Of a DNA stretch of 64,000 bases, positions 34,752 to 43,683 are shown piece after piece. Numbering within the stretch: position 1 is the first letter of the stretch; the number at the start of each line of letters is the position of its first letter. The notes beneath the pieces are model-generated. The model ran no database searches and had not been told where the DNA came from. It saw only the letters and a list, made by a program, of their open reading frames with translations. Position numbers and translations under genes: made by a program. This DNA comes from Geodermatophilus dictyosporus (GTDB lineage Bacteria > Actinomycetota > Actinomycetes > Mycobacteriales > Geodermatophilaceae). The DNA is taken from positions 124,001-188,000 of the forward strand of contig NZ_FOWQ01000009.1 in NCBI RefSeq assembly GCF_900115505.1, given 5' to 3'.

Positions 34752-35159
34752 GTGGACGTGACCACCGTCCGCGGCGCTCTGTGGCTGGGTGCCCTCTCCG
34801 TCGTCGCCGTGGCCGTCTACGGGCTCCTCGTCGTGGTGCCCTACTTCGTCAACGGACTCGACCGGTTCCCCCTGGCGGACGTCGCCGTCGGGTACCACGA
34901 CCCGAAGGACCTCTGGCCCACGACGATCCCCTACGTCGGCGGGTGGCTGCACCTGGCCGGGATGCTGGCGATGGGCCTCGCGCCGATGACGCTCGTGTCC
35001 GTGGCCCTGGTGTGCGGCCTCTCGTCGGTGTGGGCCGTCGTGCGCAGGGCGTGGAGCGTCTCTGCCGTGCACGCCGTCGTCGCCGTCGCGTGCGGCGCCG
35101 CCACCACCTGGTTCTCGACCCCCTTCGCCGAGGCTCTCGCCGGCTGGCAGATGGACTGA
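34752..35159 (+). CDS. Uncharacterised membrane protein (about 135 aa)
   Basis: GTG at 34752 or 34758. Three hydrophobic segments can be seen: GALWLGALSVVAVAVYGLLV, then GWLHLAGMLAMGLAPMTLVS, and AVHAVVAVACGAATTWF. No family is recognised. It converges with the GntR gene 20 bp downstream. Confidence 0.65.
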   Translation: MDVTTVRGALWLGALSVVAVAVYGLLVVVPYFVNGLDRFPLADVAVGYHDPKDLWPTTIPYVGGWLHLAGMLAMGLAPMTLVSVALVCGLSSVWAVVRRAWSVSAVHAVVAVACGAATTWFSTPFAEALAGWQMD

Positions 35160-35179
35160 GGCCGCGGCCCGGCCAGTGG

Positions 35180-36025
35180 TCAGCCGGCGCGGTCGGCCAG
35201 CTCCCGGAGCCGGTCGGCCAGGTGCTGCGCCTGCTCCGCGGCCGCCCGCAGCCCGTCGCGGTCAGGCGGTGACGAGACGGGTGGCGAGGGCAGCGACGGG
35301 GGCTCGGCCTCCAGGTCGACGTCGAAGGCGATGTCCTCGGCGCGGTGCCAGGTGGCGAACAGCTCCAGCGGCCGGCCGTCCTGGTCCTGGGTCTGCCCCT
35401 CGAGCAGCAGCAGGGGAGCGCCGGGCCGGGTCTCCAGCTCCCGTGCGAGGTCGGTGTCGGCGGCGACCGCGCGCACCTGCCGCCGTCCGCCGGTGGGCCG
35501 GGCACCGAAGCGCCGGGTGAGCACCTCGTGCAGGGAGGCGTCGGTGAGTTCCTCGGCGGTCAGCCCGGCGCAGCGGGGGAGCGGCAGGGCGGTGCGGATG
35601 CGGGCCAGGGGCCGGCCGTCCACCCGCCGCAGCCGCTCCAGCCGCAGCACCCGGTCCCCGCCCAGCCAGCGGTCCTGGGCGGCGGCGGGCTCCTCGGTGA
35701 GCGACAGCACCTCGGTGGTGACCGCGAGCCCCTCGGCCGCCATCTGGGCGTAGAGCCCGCTGGCGCGCTGCACCAGGCGGTGGTGCTGCCGGGCCGGCGC
35801 CACGATGCTGCCCCGCCCGCGGCTGCGCTCCACCAGCCCCTCGGCCACCAGGGTCGACAGCGCCTGGCGGACCACCGAGCGGGCCACCCCGAACCGCTCC
35901 TGCAGGGCGACCTCGCTGTCCAGCGCCGACCCCGGCGGCAGGCGGTGGTCGCGGATCTGCGCGCGCAGGGCGTCGGCCACCTGCACGTGCAGTGGCCGCC
36001 CCGCGGCGCGGTCGAGACCCGGCAC
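35180..36025 (-). CDS. GntR/HutC-family regulator (wHTH-UTRA) of the tetronate operon
   Basis: 281 aa, GTG start. The N-terminal winged helix contains LHVQVADALRAQIRDHRLPP, SEVALQERFGVARSVVRQAL and GLVERSRGRGSIVA. The C-terminal UTRA ligand domain (about 95-235) has a DRVLRLERLRRVDGRPLARI segment. It is the last gene of the kdgT-kinase-dehydrogenase unit (11 bp after the dehydrogenase stop) and likely senses a pathway sugar acid or its phosphate, repressing through the palindrome at 39444-39468. Confidence 0.87.
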   Translation of the reverse strand: MPGLDRAAGRPLHVQVADALRAQIRDHRLPPGSALDSEVALQERFGVARSVVRQALSTLVAEGLVERSRGRGSIVAPARQHHRLVQRASGLYAQMAAEGLAVTTEVLSLTEEPAAAQDRWLGGDRVLRLERLRRVDGRPLARIRTALPLPRCAGLTAEELTDASLHEVLTRRFGARPTGGRRQVRAVAADTDLARELETRPGAPLLLLEGQTQDQDGRPLELFATWHRAEDIAFDVDLEAEPPSLPSPPVSSPPDRDGLRAAAEQAQHLADRLRELADRAG

Positions 36026-36036
36026 GGCTCCCGACC

Positions 36037-37080
36037 CTAGGCGCCCAGCTGGGCGGCCGAGACCTGCGCCGTCTGCCAGACCTGGTCCCAGCCCTGGGCC
36101 AGGGCCGCCGCCCGCCGGCAGGACAGCACGAGGCTGCCCTCCCGCGCGATGCCCTGGCCGGCGATGTCGAAGGCGGTGCCGTGGTCCACCGACACCCGCA
36201 CCACCGGCAGGCCCACGGTGATGTTCACGCCGTCGTCGCCGTAGACGGCCTTGAACGGGGCGTGGCCCTGGTCGTGGTAGCAGACGACCACCATCTCGTA
36301 CCTCCCCTTGACCGCCGCGGGGATCAGGGCGTCGGCCGGCAGCGGGCCCACGGCGTTGACGCCGTCGGCGCGCACCGCCTCGACCGCCGGGGCCAGCACG
36401 TCGGCGTCCTCGTCGCCGAAGATCCGGTTCTCCCCGGCGTGCGGGTTGAGCCCGGCCAGCGCGACCTCGGCGTCGGGCTTGCCGAGGGCACGGGTGAAGG
36501 CGCCGGCGAGCCGGAGCACCGCCTCGGTCCGCTCGGGGGTGACCGCCTCGATGGCCTGCCGCAGCGACACGTGCGTGGTCAGGTGGAACAGGTAGAGGTC
36601 GCCGGCCGACAGCACCAGGCTGAAGTTGTCCACACCGAACTCGTGCGCGAGCAGCTCGGTGTGGCCGGGCCAGGCGTGCCCGGCCGAGTGCATCGCGGCC
36701 TTGTTCAGCGGCGCGGTCACGATGCCGTCGACCGCGCCGGACTTCGCCAGGTCGCAGGCCGCGACGACGAAGCGGTAGGAGCCGTCGCCGGCGACCTCGC
36801 TGAGCCGGCCGAGCGGGACCTCGGGCATCGGGTCGCCGACCTGCACCACCTCGACGGTGCCCGGCTCGTTGGCCGCGGTGCGCGGGTCCTCGATCTGCCG
36901 GACGGCGCCGGTGTCGCCGCCGACGGCCTGCACCGCCCGGCGGACCGCGCCGACGTCGCCGACGACCACGGGCACGCACTCGGCGCGCAGGTCGTCGTGC
37001 CCGAGCAGGGCCTTGGCGGTGATCTCCGGGCCGATGCCGGCGACGTCGCCGATGGTCACGGCGAGCGTGGGCTTGTCCAC
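36037..37080 (-). CDS. pdxA2: PdxA2-like 4-phosphotetronate dehydrogenase
   Basis: 347 aa, ATG start. PdxA family: LAVTIGDVAGIGPEITAKAL, metal-binding HAWPGHTELLA (His), VVVCYHDQGHAPFKAVYGDD (His) and VRVSVDHGTAFDIAGQG (His). PdxA itself oxidises 4-phosphohydroxy-threonine in vitamin B6 synthesis; the PdxA2 group oxidises 4-phospho-D-threonate or -erythronate. Co-localisation with a DUF1537 kinase and a KdgT permease favours the catabolic role, giving dihydroxyacetone phosphate after decarboxylation. Confidence 0.88.
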   Translation of the reverse strand: MDKPTLAVTIGDVAGIGPEITAKALLGHDDLRAECVPVVVGDVGAVRRAVQAVGGDTGAVRQIEDPRTAANEPGTVEVVQVGDPMPEVPLGRLSEVAGDGSYRFVVAACDLAKSGAVDGIVTAPLNKAAMHSAGHAWPGHTELLAHEFGVDNFSLVLSAGDLYLFHLTTHVSLRQAIEAVTPERTEAVLRLAGAFTRALGKPDAEVALAGLNPHAGENRIFGDEDADVLAPAVEAVRADGVNAVGPLPADALIPAAVKGRYEMVVVCYHDQGHAPFKAVYGDDGVNITVGLPVVRVSVDHGTAFDIAGQGIAREGSLVLSCRRAAALAQGWDQVWQTAQVSAAQLGA

Positions 37081-37105
37081 GACTGTCCTCTCCTCGTGCG
37101 TCTGG

Positions 37106-38338
37106 TCAGGGTCGCCCGGCGGGCGCGACGGCGCGGACGAGGGTGTCCGGGTCGCCGAAACCGCCGGCCTTGGTGGTCACCGGGAGCCCGTCGGCGTCCC
37201 CGCCGACGAGCCGGCCGTGCGGGACGCCCTCGGTCACCGCGCCGAGGACCTCGATGCCGGTGCACCCCCACCGGTCCACCAGCGCCCGGGCGCCGTCGCC
37301 GCCGGTGACCACGACCCGGCCGAAGGGCCGGTGGGCGTGCAGCCGGGCGACGAGCCCGGCCAGCGAGGCGGCGACCGCGTCGGCGCGGACGCCGGGGGTG
37401 CGCTCCTCCGGTGCGGTCACGACGACCAGGCCGGGCACCGGCCCGGTGGGGACGGCGCGCGCGACCCAGGCCGCCCACGCCGCCTCGTCGGCCAGGTCGG
37501 CCGCGGCCGGGGTGAGGTGCAGCAGGTCGCCGCCGCACGCCTCGCGCAGGCGGGCCTCCTGCTCGCGGGCGGTGCGGTGCAGCGAGGTGACCAGCACCAG
37601 CAGCGGCCCCTCGCCGGACGGCGGCGCGTCGGCGGGGGCGGCGGCCGTCGCGGGGCGCCACCGGTCGGCCAGCGCCCCGGCCAGCCCGGCCGAGCCGGCC
37701 GGCACCGCGTCGGGGCCGACCCGCTCGACGGCGTCGGCGAGGCGGGCGAGGTCGGCGTCGTCCCGGGCGTCGACGGTGACCACCCGGGCGGCGCGGCCGG
37801 CCGCGGTGAGCGTCGCCGCCAGCGCGGCAGGGTCACCGCCGGGGGGCTGCGGGACGTGCACCGAGCCGGGCAGCAGGTCGGCCAGCCGGGAGGTGGCCAC
37901 CGGGGTGACCGGGTCGCGCCCGGCCGGGCCCTCCTCCAGGAGGCGGCGGCCGGCCAGCGCGACACCGGCGGCGACCACCCGGTCCATCGCCGGGTAGGCG
38001 GGGCAGACGACGGCGAAGGCGGCCGGCCGCACCGCCGACCAGCTCTCCAGCGCGCCGCGCACCTGGGCGGCGACCGAGCCGCGCATCGTGGAGTCCACCT
38101 TGACGTAGAGCCGGCCGGCTCCCGAGGCGTGCAGCCGGGTGACGGCGGCGGCGGTCGCCGGGGCCGCGGCGTCGCCGAGGGCCCGGGCGTCGGTGCACTC
38201 GGCCAGCACCGCGTCGGCGGGGAGCCGGTCGGCCCCGGGGCGCAGCCGCAGCAGCGTGGGCCAGCCCCGGCGGGCGAACTGCACCGACGTGTCGGTGGCG
38301 CCGGTCAGGTCGTCGGCGACGACGCCGATCCGGCTCAC
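37106..38338 (-). CDS. Four-carbon acid sugar kinase (DUF1537, DtnK/DenK-like)
   Basis: 410 aa, GTG start overlapping the permease stop by 4 bp. N-terminal RIGVVADDLTGATDTSVQFA and KVDSTMRGSVAAQVRGAL are the conserved substrate-binding segments. The C-terminal nucleotide-binding domain has VVTGGDGARALVDRWGC and TKAGGFGDPDTLVRAV. The family phosphorylates D-threonate, D-erythronate or related acids at the 4-position. The neighbouring PdxA2-like gene supplies the next step. Confidence 0.9.
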   Translation of the reverse strand: MSRIGVVADDLTGATDTSVQFARRGWPTLLRLRPGADRLPADAVLAECTDARALGDAAAPATAAAVTRLHASGAGRLYVKVDSTMRGSVAAQVRGALESWSAVRPAAFAVVCPAYPAMDRVVAAGVALAGRRLLEEGPAGRDPVTPVATSRLADLLPGSVHVPQPPGGDPAALAATLTAAGRAARVVTVDARDDADLARLADAVERVGPDAVPAGSAGLAGALADRWRPATAAAPADAPPSGEGPLLVLVTSLHRTAREQEARLREACGGDLLHLTPAAADLADEAAWAAWVARAVPTGPVPGLVVVTAPEERTPGVRADAVAASLAGLVARLHAHRPFGRVVVTGGDGARALVDRWGCTGIEVLGAVTEGVPHGRLVGGDADGLPVTTKAGGFGDPDTLVRAVAPAGRP

Positions 38339-39402
38339 CGGCCGCCCCCCGTCGTCCTCCCGTCGGGGTCCGCCGGGTCGGGGGCGGAGACGGTCGCGAC
38401 CGGGACGTCCACCTCGTCCTCGCTGGTCAGCCCGCCGGCGCGCTTGAGCACGAAGGAGGCGACGATCGGCGCGAGGATCGCGGTGACCAGCGCGGCGGCG
38501 GCCACCTGCGCGGTCGCCGTCCCGACGTACTCGGTGAAGCGGGGGTCGGCGGCCGCGACGATCCCCGGGGTGGCGATGGCGTTGCCGGCCGTGGTGGCGG
38601 CGGCGAAGCCGATGCCGGCCTTGCGGCCGCGGCGCAGCACGAAGCGGTAGCCGACGTAGACCAGGGAGCCGGTGATGAGGACGACGGCGACGCCGATCGC
38701 GATGCCGCCGATGCCGCCGGTGACCACCGCGCCCAGGTCGATGCCGGTGCCCAGGGCGAAGGCGAAGAACGGGATGACGATGTTCGGCACCGGGCGCAGC
38801 ACCTCGCGCCACTGCGGGTCGAGGTTGCCGACGAGCGCGCCGAGCACGAACGGCACGAGCGCCGCCACCAGGGTGAGCACCGGGATGTCGCCGAGGCCGG
38901 AGGCGCCCAGGAACAGCAGGGTGAAGAACGGGCCGTCGTTGATCGCCGAGGCGAGGTAGGCGCCGCGGTCGCGGTTGTCGCCGTACTTGCCGGTGAAGGC
39001 CAGCCACAGCCCGCCGTTGCTGTTGTCGAAGGCGGCCAGCAGCCCGAGGATCGACAGCCCCCAGAAGCCGTCGATGCCCACGACCAGCCCCAGCAGCACG
39101 ATCAGGCCGGCCGGGATCAGGCTCTTGAACAGCAGGATCACGCCGGTGTGTGCCAGCACCGGGCCGCCGGTGCGGAACGTGACCTGGGTGCCCGTGGCGA
39201 AGATCAGCAGCGCGATGAGCGGCAGCGCGCTGTCCTGGAACAGCGCGGTGGTGAAGCTGCCGATGCCCAGCGCGCCCGGGGCGAAGGTGCCGAGCACCGA
39301 GCCGAGGACCAGCGGGATCAGCATCAGCCCACCGGGGATGCGGTTCATCGTGGCGAACAGGGGCACCCGGGACCGCTCGGTGCCGGACGGGACGGAACTC
39401 AT
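38335..39402 (-). CDS. kdgT: 2-keto-3-deoxygluconate permease family transporter
   Basis: 355 aa, ATG preceded by GAGGAG. Ten hydrophobic segments. MNRIPGGLMLIPLVLGS and LLAAFDNSNGGLWLAF match KdgT signatures. Members import 2-keto-3-deoxygluconate or related acid sugars with protons. As the first gene of the operon with a tetronate kinase and dehydrogenase, its substrate here is more likely a four-carbon acid sugar. That substrate assignment is inference. Confidence 0.88.
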   Translation of the reverse strand: MSSVPSGTERSRVPLFATMNRIPGGLMLIPLVLGSVLGTFAPGALGIGSFTTALFQDSALPLIALLIFATGTQVTFRTGGPVLAHTGVILLFKSLIPAGLIVLLGLVVGIDGFWGLSILGLLAAFDNSNGGLWLAFTGKYGDNRDRGAYLASAINDGPFFTLLFLGASGLGDIPVLTLVAALVPFVLGALVGNLDPQWREVLRPVPNIVIPFFAFALGTGIDLGAVVTGGIGGIAIGVAVVLITGSLVYVGYRFVLRRGRKAGIGFAAATTAGNAIATPGIVAAADPRFTEYVGTATAQVAAAALVTAILAPIVASFVLKRAGGLTSEDEVDVPVATVSAPDPADPDGRTTGGGR

Positions 39403-39752
39403 GGAGCACTCCTCGGTGCGCAGCACTGCGCCGACGGTTGTGCGTACAAGGTGTCCGTACCGTTGTACACGTCACAGGGCAGCAAGGGAAGACACGGAGG
39501 AGGAGGAGAACGAGAGCGCGCGCCACCGGACGAGCTGCCGGTGCGGTCGGCGCACCCCGCGCCGGGCGCGCCGAGGTCGGCGTGGGACGGCCGCCTCGGC
39601 AGCCCGGCCTCCCGCTCGAGGCGGGCGCAGCGCCGGGGTGGCGGTCGGGCCCGGGTGCGGCACCTCGACGGTCAGGTCGCGACCGCGGTGCGGGCACGTG
39701 CAGGCCCGCCGTCCGGGCCTCACCGGCCGGGACGGTCAGCGGGCGTCAGGGC
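39403..39752. other. Upstream region of the tetronate operon
   Basis: Contains the operator candidate at 39444-39468 and otherwise no gene; short frames here overlap on all frames and lack ribosome sites. A small membrane-protein gene on the same strand ends at 39753. Confidence 0.6.
39444..39468. promoter_or_regulatory. Inverted repeat, candidate GntR operator
   Basis: GTACAA (39444-39449) and TTGTAC (39463-39468) are perfect arms with a 13-bp spacer, about 42 bp upstream of the kdgT start. The spacer contains another GTGTCCGTAC half-site. GntR/HutC regulators bind GTxTAxAC-type palindromes. Confidence 0.5.
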
Positions 39753-39974
39753 TCAGTCGCCCCAGGGCACGTAGTCGGTGCCGCCGCCGAGCGCGGTCAG
39801 CACGAACATGCCGACGAAGGCCAGCAGGATGAAGGCCACGACCACGCCGAACAGCAGCCAACTGCGGTCCTCGATGCCGCGCTTCTCGGCGGGTGGGGCG
39901 GGGGTGCCTGCCGCGTCGGCGGACGGCCGGGGTCCCTCGGCCGGGGCGGGTGGGTGGTCGACGGGTGCGCTCAT
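39753..39974 (-). CDS. Small single-span membrane protein (73 aa)
   Basis: ATG at 39974. The N-terminal 30 residues are Pro/Ala-rich and disordered, then SWLLFGVVVAFILLAFVGMF is one membrane helix, and the tail ends GGGTDYVPWGD. No family name. The gene is preceded by GGGAGTCACC on the coding strand. Confidence 0.6.
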   Translation of the reverse strand: MSAPVDHPPAPAEGPRPSADAAGTPAPPAEKRGIEDRSWLLFGVVVAFILLAFVGMFVLTALGGGTDYVPWGD

Positions 39975-40267
39975 GGTGACTCCCGAGGCAGGCCGGCCGA
40001 CGAGGCCGGCGGCCGGACGCCACTGCCCGGCGTCCGGTTCCCACGCTAGGGCGGTGGGGCGTCTCCAGGGCGGGTCGGAGGTCCCACGCGACGGTGACAC
40101 TGCGCGTCAGCCCTGACGAGCACCGTGACGCCACGCGCGAGGGCGGGGTGGGCAGGTCAGCACGGGGCCGGCGGGCCCCGACCCCGTGCCGGGCGGGCCT
40201 ACCGTCCGCCGGAGGAGGCCGCCTCCGCCGAGACGGCGGCGGCCGAGGTCGGCATCGGGGAGCGGGC

Positions 40268-42550
40268 ATGGAGCTCACGGCCGGGATGGTGTTCGCCGGC
40301 TACCGCGTGGTGCGGCAGCTCGGCGTCGGGGGCATGGGGTCGGTCTACCTCGTGCAGCACCCGCGCCTGCCGCGGCAGGACGCGATGAAGGTCATCCACC
40401 CGCACCTGTCCTCCGCCCCCGGTTACGCCGCGCGCTTCGAGCGCGAGGCCGAGCTCGCCTGCAAGCTCGACCACCCGGCGCTGGTGCGGGTGCACGACCG
40501 CGGCTGCGACGAGGGCCGGCTGTGGCTGACCATGCAGTTCGTCGACGGCTCCGACGCCGACCAGGTCCTGCGCCGGGAGGGCCCGATGACACCGGCCCGC
40601 GCGGTCCGGATCCTGGAGGCGGTCGCCGACGGGCTCGACCACGCCCACGAGATGGGCCTGGTGCACCGTGACGTCAAACCGGCCAACATCCTGCTGTCGA
40701 AGGGCGGCGTGACCGGGGAGCGCGCCTTCCTCGGGGACTTCGGCATCGCGCACACCAGCGAGGCCACCCGGCAGCTCACCGACACCGGCGCGCTGCTCGC
40801 CAGCCTGCCGTACGCGGCTCCCGAGCAGCTGCTCGAGCGCCCCGTCACCGGCGCGGTCGACGTGTACGCGCTCGGCTGCGTGGTGTTCGAGCTGCTCACC
40901 GCGCAGCGGGTGTTCCCCCAGGCCTCGCCGCTGGTCCTCATGGGTGCCGTCCTCGCCGGGCCCCGGCCCGAGACGTGGGACGCGCTGCCGCCCGGCCGCA
41001 CGGCGCTGCGGGAGGTGCTGCAGCGCGCCCTGGCTGCGGACCCGGCGGACCGCCAGCCCTCCTGCACCGCCCTCGCCGCGGCCGTGCGGGACGCGGTCGC
41101 GCCGGTGCCGACGACCGTGGGGCCGACCCCGGTGCCCACCCCGACCCCGGTGCCCACCCCGACCCTGGTGCCCACCCCGGCCCCGGCCGGTCGGGTGCCC
41201 ACCGCCTCCCACCCCGAGCCCTGGTCGGACCGGTTCCCCCAGTCGTCGCCTCCTCCTCCGGGTCCGCCGTCGTGGCCACCGCAGCCCACGGTCCAGCCGC
41301 CGGTCGCTGCCGGCGGGACCTGGAACGGGCCGGGCTGGAACGGGCCGGGGACGACGGACCCCGGCCCGCAGGCCGGGCCGGGCGGCTGGACCGGGGTCCG
41401 GTACCCCACCGACCCGTATCCCCACCCCGGCGGCCCGCACCCCAGTGGCCCGCTCCCCAGCGGGCCGTACGCCGGTGGCCCGTATCCCGGTGGCCCACCT
41501 CCCGGCGGGTCGCACACCGGTGGTGCGCGAGCGGCCGGGACCGGCTCGCAGGCACCCCGCCGCTGGCCGTGGCTGCTCGCCGTCCTGCTCCTGCTCGCCA
41601 CGGCGGCGGCCGGTGTCGTCGTCTGGCGGCCGTGGGCGCTCGACCGCCCGGCCTCCCTCGCGGTGGACGCCCGGGCTGAGGGCGTCGAGCTCCGGTGGCA
41701 GTCGGTCGAGGGTGCCGCCGCCTACGAGGTGCACCGGGACGGGGTCCTGCTCGACCGGTCGGACGCGACGACGTACGTGGACACCGGGGCGGGCAGCGGA
41801 GCCCGCGTGACCTACTCCGTGGCCGCCGTCGCCGAGGACGGTGAGCGCTCGGACCTGACGGCGGGGGAGACGGTGACCAGCGCGCTGCACCCCGTCGGCG
41901 ACCTCACCGCCGAGGTCGTGATGACCGGCGTGACCCTCTCCTGGACGGGTGTCGACAACGCCGAGCGCTACGAGGTCCGCCGGGGCGACGACGTGCTCGA
42001 GCCGAGTGCCGCGGGCTCGTCCTTCCTCGACGAGAACCCGCCCCCGGGCACGCACGACTACTCGGTCGTGGCCGTCGACGAGGACGGTGACGCCCCCGCG
42101 TCCACCGCCTCCCTCGTGCAGGAGGTCAGCCCGTGGCTGGCCGCCGCCGACCTCGCGGCGGCCTTCCGCGACCTGGTGCCCGAGGCCCCCGGTCCCGGCG
42201 GGTGGGGCGACGCCACGTGCCAGGCGTACGAACCGCGCAGCTCGTCACCGGCCGTCGCGGGGATCGGGTGCACGTACCCGTCGGGCCTCTACCTGGAACT
42301 CACCCAGTACCCGGACCAGGCCGCGCTGGACGAGCGGATCGCGCAGCTCGACGCCATCGCCGACCCGTCGGCGCCCCAGGGCATCGACGGCGGCGGGTGG
42401 TACCGGCAGAGCCCACCGGGCACCGACCCGGCATGGGAGGCGTGGGGCTTCGTCCAACCCGACCGGCAGCTGATGGAGATCTACGTCGAGTGGGCCGGCC
42501 ACACGATCGCCGACCTGGACGCGGCCTTCTACAACGTCGCGCCCTACTGA
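40268..42550 (+). CDS. Receptor-type Ser/Thr protein kinase (PknB-like) with fibronectin-III-like ectodomain
   Basis: 760 aa, ATG preceded by GGGGAG. The kinase domain (1-275) shows GYRVVRQLGVGGMGSVYLV (Gly loop), AMKVIHP (Lys), VHRDVKPANILL (catalytic loop), LGDFGIAH (DFG) and AAPEQL. A Pro-rich linker (about 280-430) has PTPVPTPTPVPTP and SGPLPSGPYAGGPYPGG repeats. One membrane helix (WLLAVLLLLATAAAGVVVW) follows, then two modules resembling fibronectin III repeats (VEGAAAYEVHRDGVLL; VDNAERYEVRRGDDVL) and a C-terminal 120-residue domain with two Cys. The ectodomain likely senses an extracellular signal; the ligand is unknown. Confidence 0.88.
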   Translation: MELTAGMVFAGYRVVRQLGVGGMGSVYLVQHPRLPRQDAMKVIHPHLSSAPGYAARFEREAELACKLDHPALVRVHDRGCDEGRLWLTMQFVDGSDADQVLRREGPMTPARAVRILEAVADGLDHAHEMGLVHRDVKPANILLSKGGVTGERAFLGDFGIAHTSEATRQLTDTGALLASLPYAAPEQLLERPVTGAVDVYALGCVVFELLTAQRVFPQASPLVLMGAVLAGPRPETWDALPPGRTALREVLQRALAADPADRQPSCTALAAAVRDAVAPVPTTVGPTPVPTPTPVPTPTLVPTPAPAGRVPTASHPEPWSDRFPQSSPPPPGPPSWPPQPTVQPPVAAGGTWNGPGWNGPGTTDPGPQAGPGGWTGVRYPTDPYPHPGGPHPSGPLPSGPYAGGPYPGGPPPGGSHTGGARAAGTGSQAPRRWPWLLAVLLLLATAAAGVVVWRPWALDRPASLAVDARAEGVELRWQSVEGAAAYEVHRDGVLLDRSDATTYVDTGAGSGARVTYSVAAVAEDGERSDLTAGETVTSALHPVGDLTAEVVMTGVTLSWTGVDNAERYEVRRGDDVLEPSAAGSSFLDENPPPGTHDYSVVAVDEDGDAPASTASLVQEVSPWLAAADLAAAFRDLVPEAPGPGGWGDATCQAYEPRSSSPAVAGIGCTYPSGLYLELTQYPDQAALDERIAQLDAIADPSAPQGIDGGGWYRQSPPGTDPAWEAWGFVQPDRQLMEIYVEWAGHTIADLDAAFYNVAPY

Positions 42551-42551
42551 C

Positions 42552-42574
42552 CCCGGTCCCGTGAGGGGACCGGG
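42552..42574. terminator. Hairpin between the kinase gene and the convergent small gene
   Basis: CCCGGTCCC (42552-42560) pairs perfectly with GGGACCGGG (42566-42574) around a 5-base loop, directly after the kinase stop. It can serve both converging genes. Confidence 0.6.
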
Positions 42575-42595
42575 CGGTCGCGGGACGTGCGCCGG

Positions 42596-42832
42596 TCAAC
42601 CGCCGCGCTGGATCTCGGCCTGCACGATGCCGTTCACCGCGGTGCGCAGCGCAGCGCTGGAGGAGTCGCCCTCGGCGAGGGCGGCGCGCGCGTCCTCGGG
42701 CAGCAGGCCGGGGTCGACGTCGTCCAGCCAGGTCACGTCGCCGCCGACGGCGCGGCCCACCTGCAGGCCTCCGTCGCCCTTGCGCAGCACGTACCGCTCA
42801 CCGTCGATGTCGAGTGTCAGGTCGTCGCTCAT
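42596..42832 (-). CDS. Small conserved-looking hypothetical protein (78 aa)
   Basis: MSDDLTLDIDGERYVLRKGD begins two short strands, and the rest is acidic and helical (ALRTAVNGIVQAEI). No family is assigned. Divergent from cutA, 44 bp apart. Confidence 0.6.
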   Translation of the reverse strand: MSDDLTLDIDGERYVLRKGDGGLQVGRAVGGDVTWLDDVDPGLLPEDARAALAEGDSSSAALRTAVNGIVQAEIQRGG

Positions 42833-42876
42833 GGCGGCCACCTACCCCGCGCGGGCCGCCGCACGCACCGCGCAGG

Positions 42877-43206
42877 ATGGCGCCCGTGGACGTCGTCGAG
42901 GTGGTCGTCACCGGTCCGGACGCCGACTGGCTGGCCGGGTTCACCCGGACGCTGGTGGAGGAGCGGCTGGCCGCCTGCGGCCACCTGCTGGCCCCGATCC
43001 GCTCGGTGTTCCGGTGGGAGGGTCGGGTGCACGACGAGCCGGAGGCGCGGGTCGCGCTGCACACGCGCGCCTCGCTGGTGCCGGCGATCACCGCCCGCAC
43101 CGCGGAGCTGCACCCCTACGACGTCCCCTGCGTCCTGGCCCTCCCCGTCGCCGGCGGCAGCCCCGAGTACCTGCGCTGGGTGCTCGCCGAGACGCGCGAG
43201 CCCTGA
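42877..43206 (+). CDS. cutA: CutA-like divalent-cation tolerance protein
   Basis: 109 aa. VEVVVTGPDADWLAGFTRTL, then VEERLAACGHLLAPIRSVFRW and VHDEPEARVALHTRASLV, follows the CutA1 trimer fold with the conserved ERLAAC and SxYxWxG segments (here SVFRWEG). HPYDVPCVLALPVAGGSPEY matches the C-terminal motif HPYEVPEI...YL.W. Its exact function remains unsettled across the family. Confidence 0.87.
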   Translation: MAPVDVVEVVVTGPDADWLAGFTRTLVEERLAACGHLLAPIRSVFRWEGRVHDEPEARVALHTRASLVPAITARTAELHPYDVPCVLALPVAGGSPEYLRWVLAETREP

Positions 43207-43323
43207 TCGGGGCACCAGCACCAGCCGGCCGCGCACGTGCCCCTCGCGGCTGCGCCGGTGGGGACCTCACCGACGGGGAGGACGTCGGGCTCCCCCCGTG
43301 CGGTGTGGACGACGGCGCGCACG

Positions 43324-43611
43324 TCAGCCCGGCTCCCCGCGCCGCTTGCGGCGGGCCACGACGAGCAGGTCCACCAGCGCCACCGCGCCGGAGGCGAACA
43401 GCACCACCGCCGGCCAGGACGGCAGGTCGGTGCGCAGCCACAGCACGCCGAACACCACGCAGACGACCAGGCCGAAGGCGGCGAGCACGAGGCGCAGGGT
43501 GAGCGCCGACTGTGCGGGCGGCGCGCCGAACAGGCCGGCGGTCGGGTCGTGGTGGTCGGGCAGCCCGCGCTCGTAGTCCTCGCGGGTCAGCCGGCGGTGG
43601 GGCTCGGTCAC
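43324..43611 (-). CDS. DUF6343-like small membrane protein (95 aa)
   Basis: GTG start at 43611. The N-terminal half is hydrophilic with EDYERGLPDHHDPTAGLFG, then AQSALTLRLVLAAFGLVVCV begins two membrane segments, ending in a basic tail (ARRKRRGEPG). ARSALTLRLVLAAFGL is the core of the DUF6343 group. Function unknown. Confidence 0.65.
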   Translation of the reverse strand: MTEPHRRLTREDYERGLPDHHDPTAGLFGAPPAQSALTLRLVLAAFGLVVCVVFGVLWLRTDLPSWPAVVLFASGAVALVDLLVVARRKRRGEPG

Positions 43612-43683
43612 GCCCCGGGAGGTACCCGGCCGCGCCGGGCCCATCCGCCGGGGCGGGGGAGCGCCCGCTGGGAGGATGGCCGG

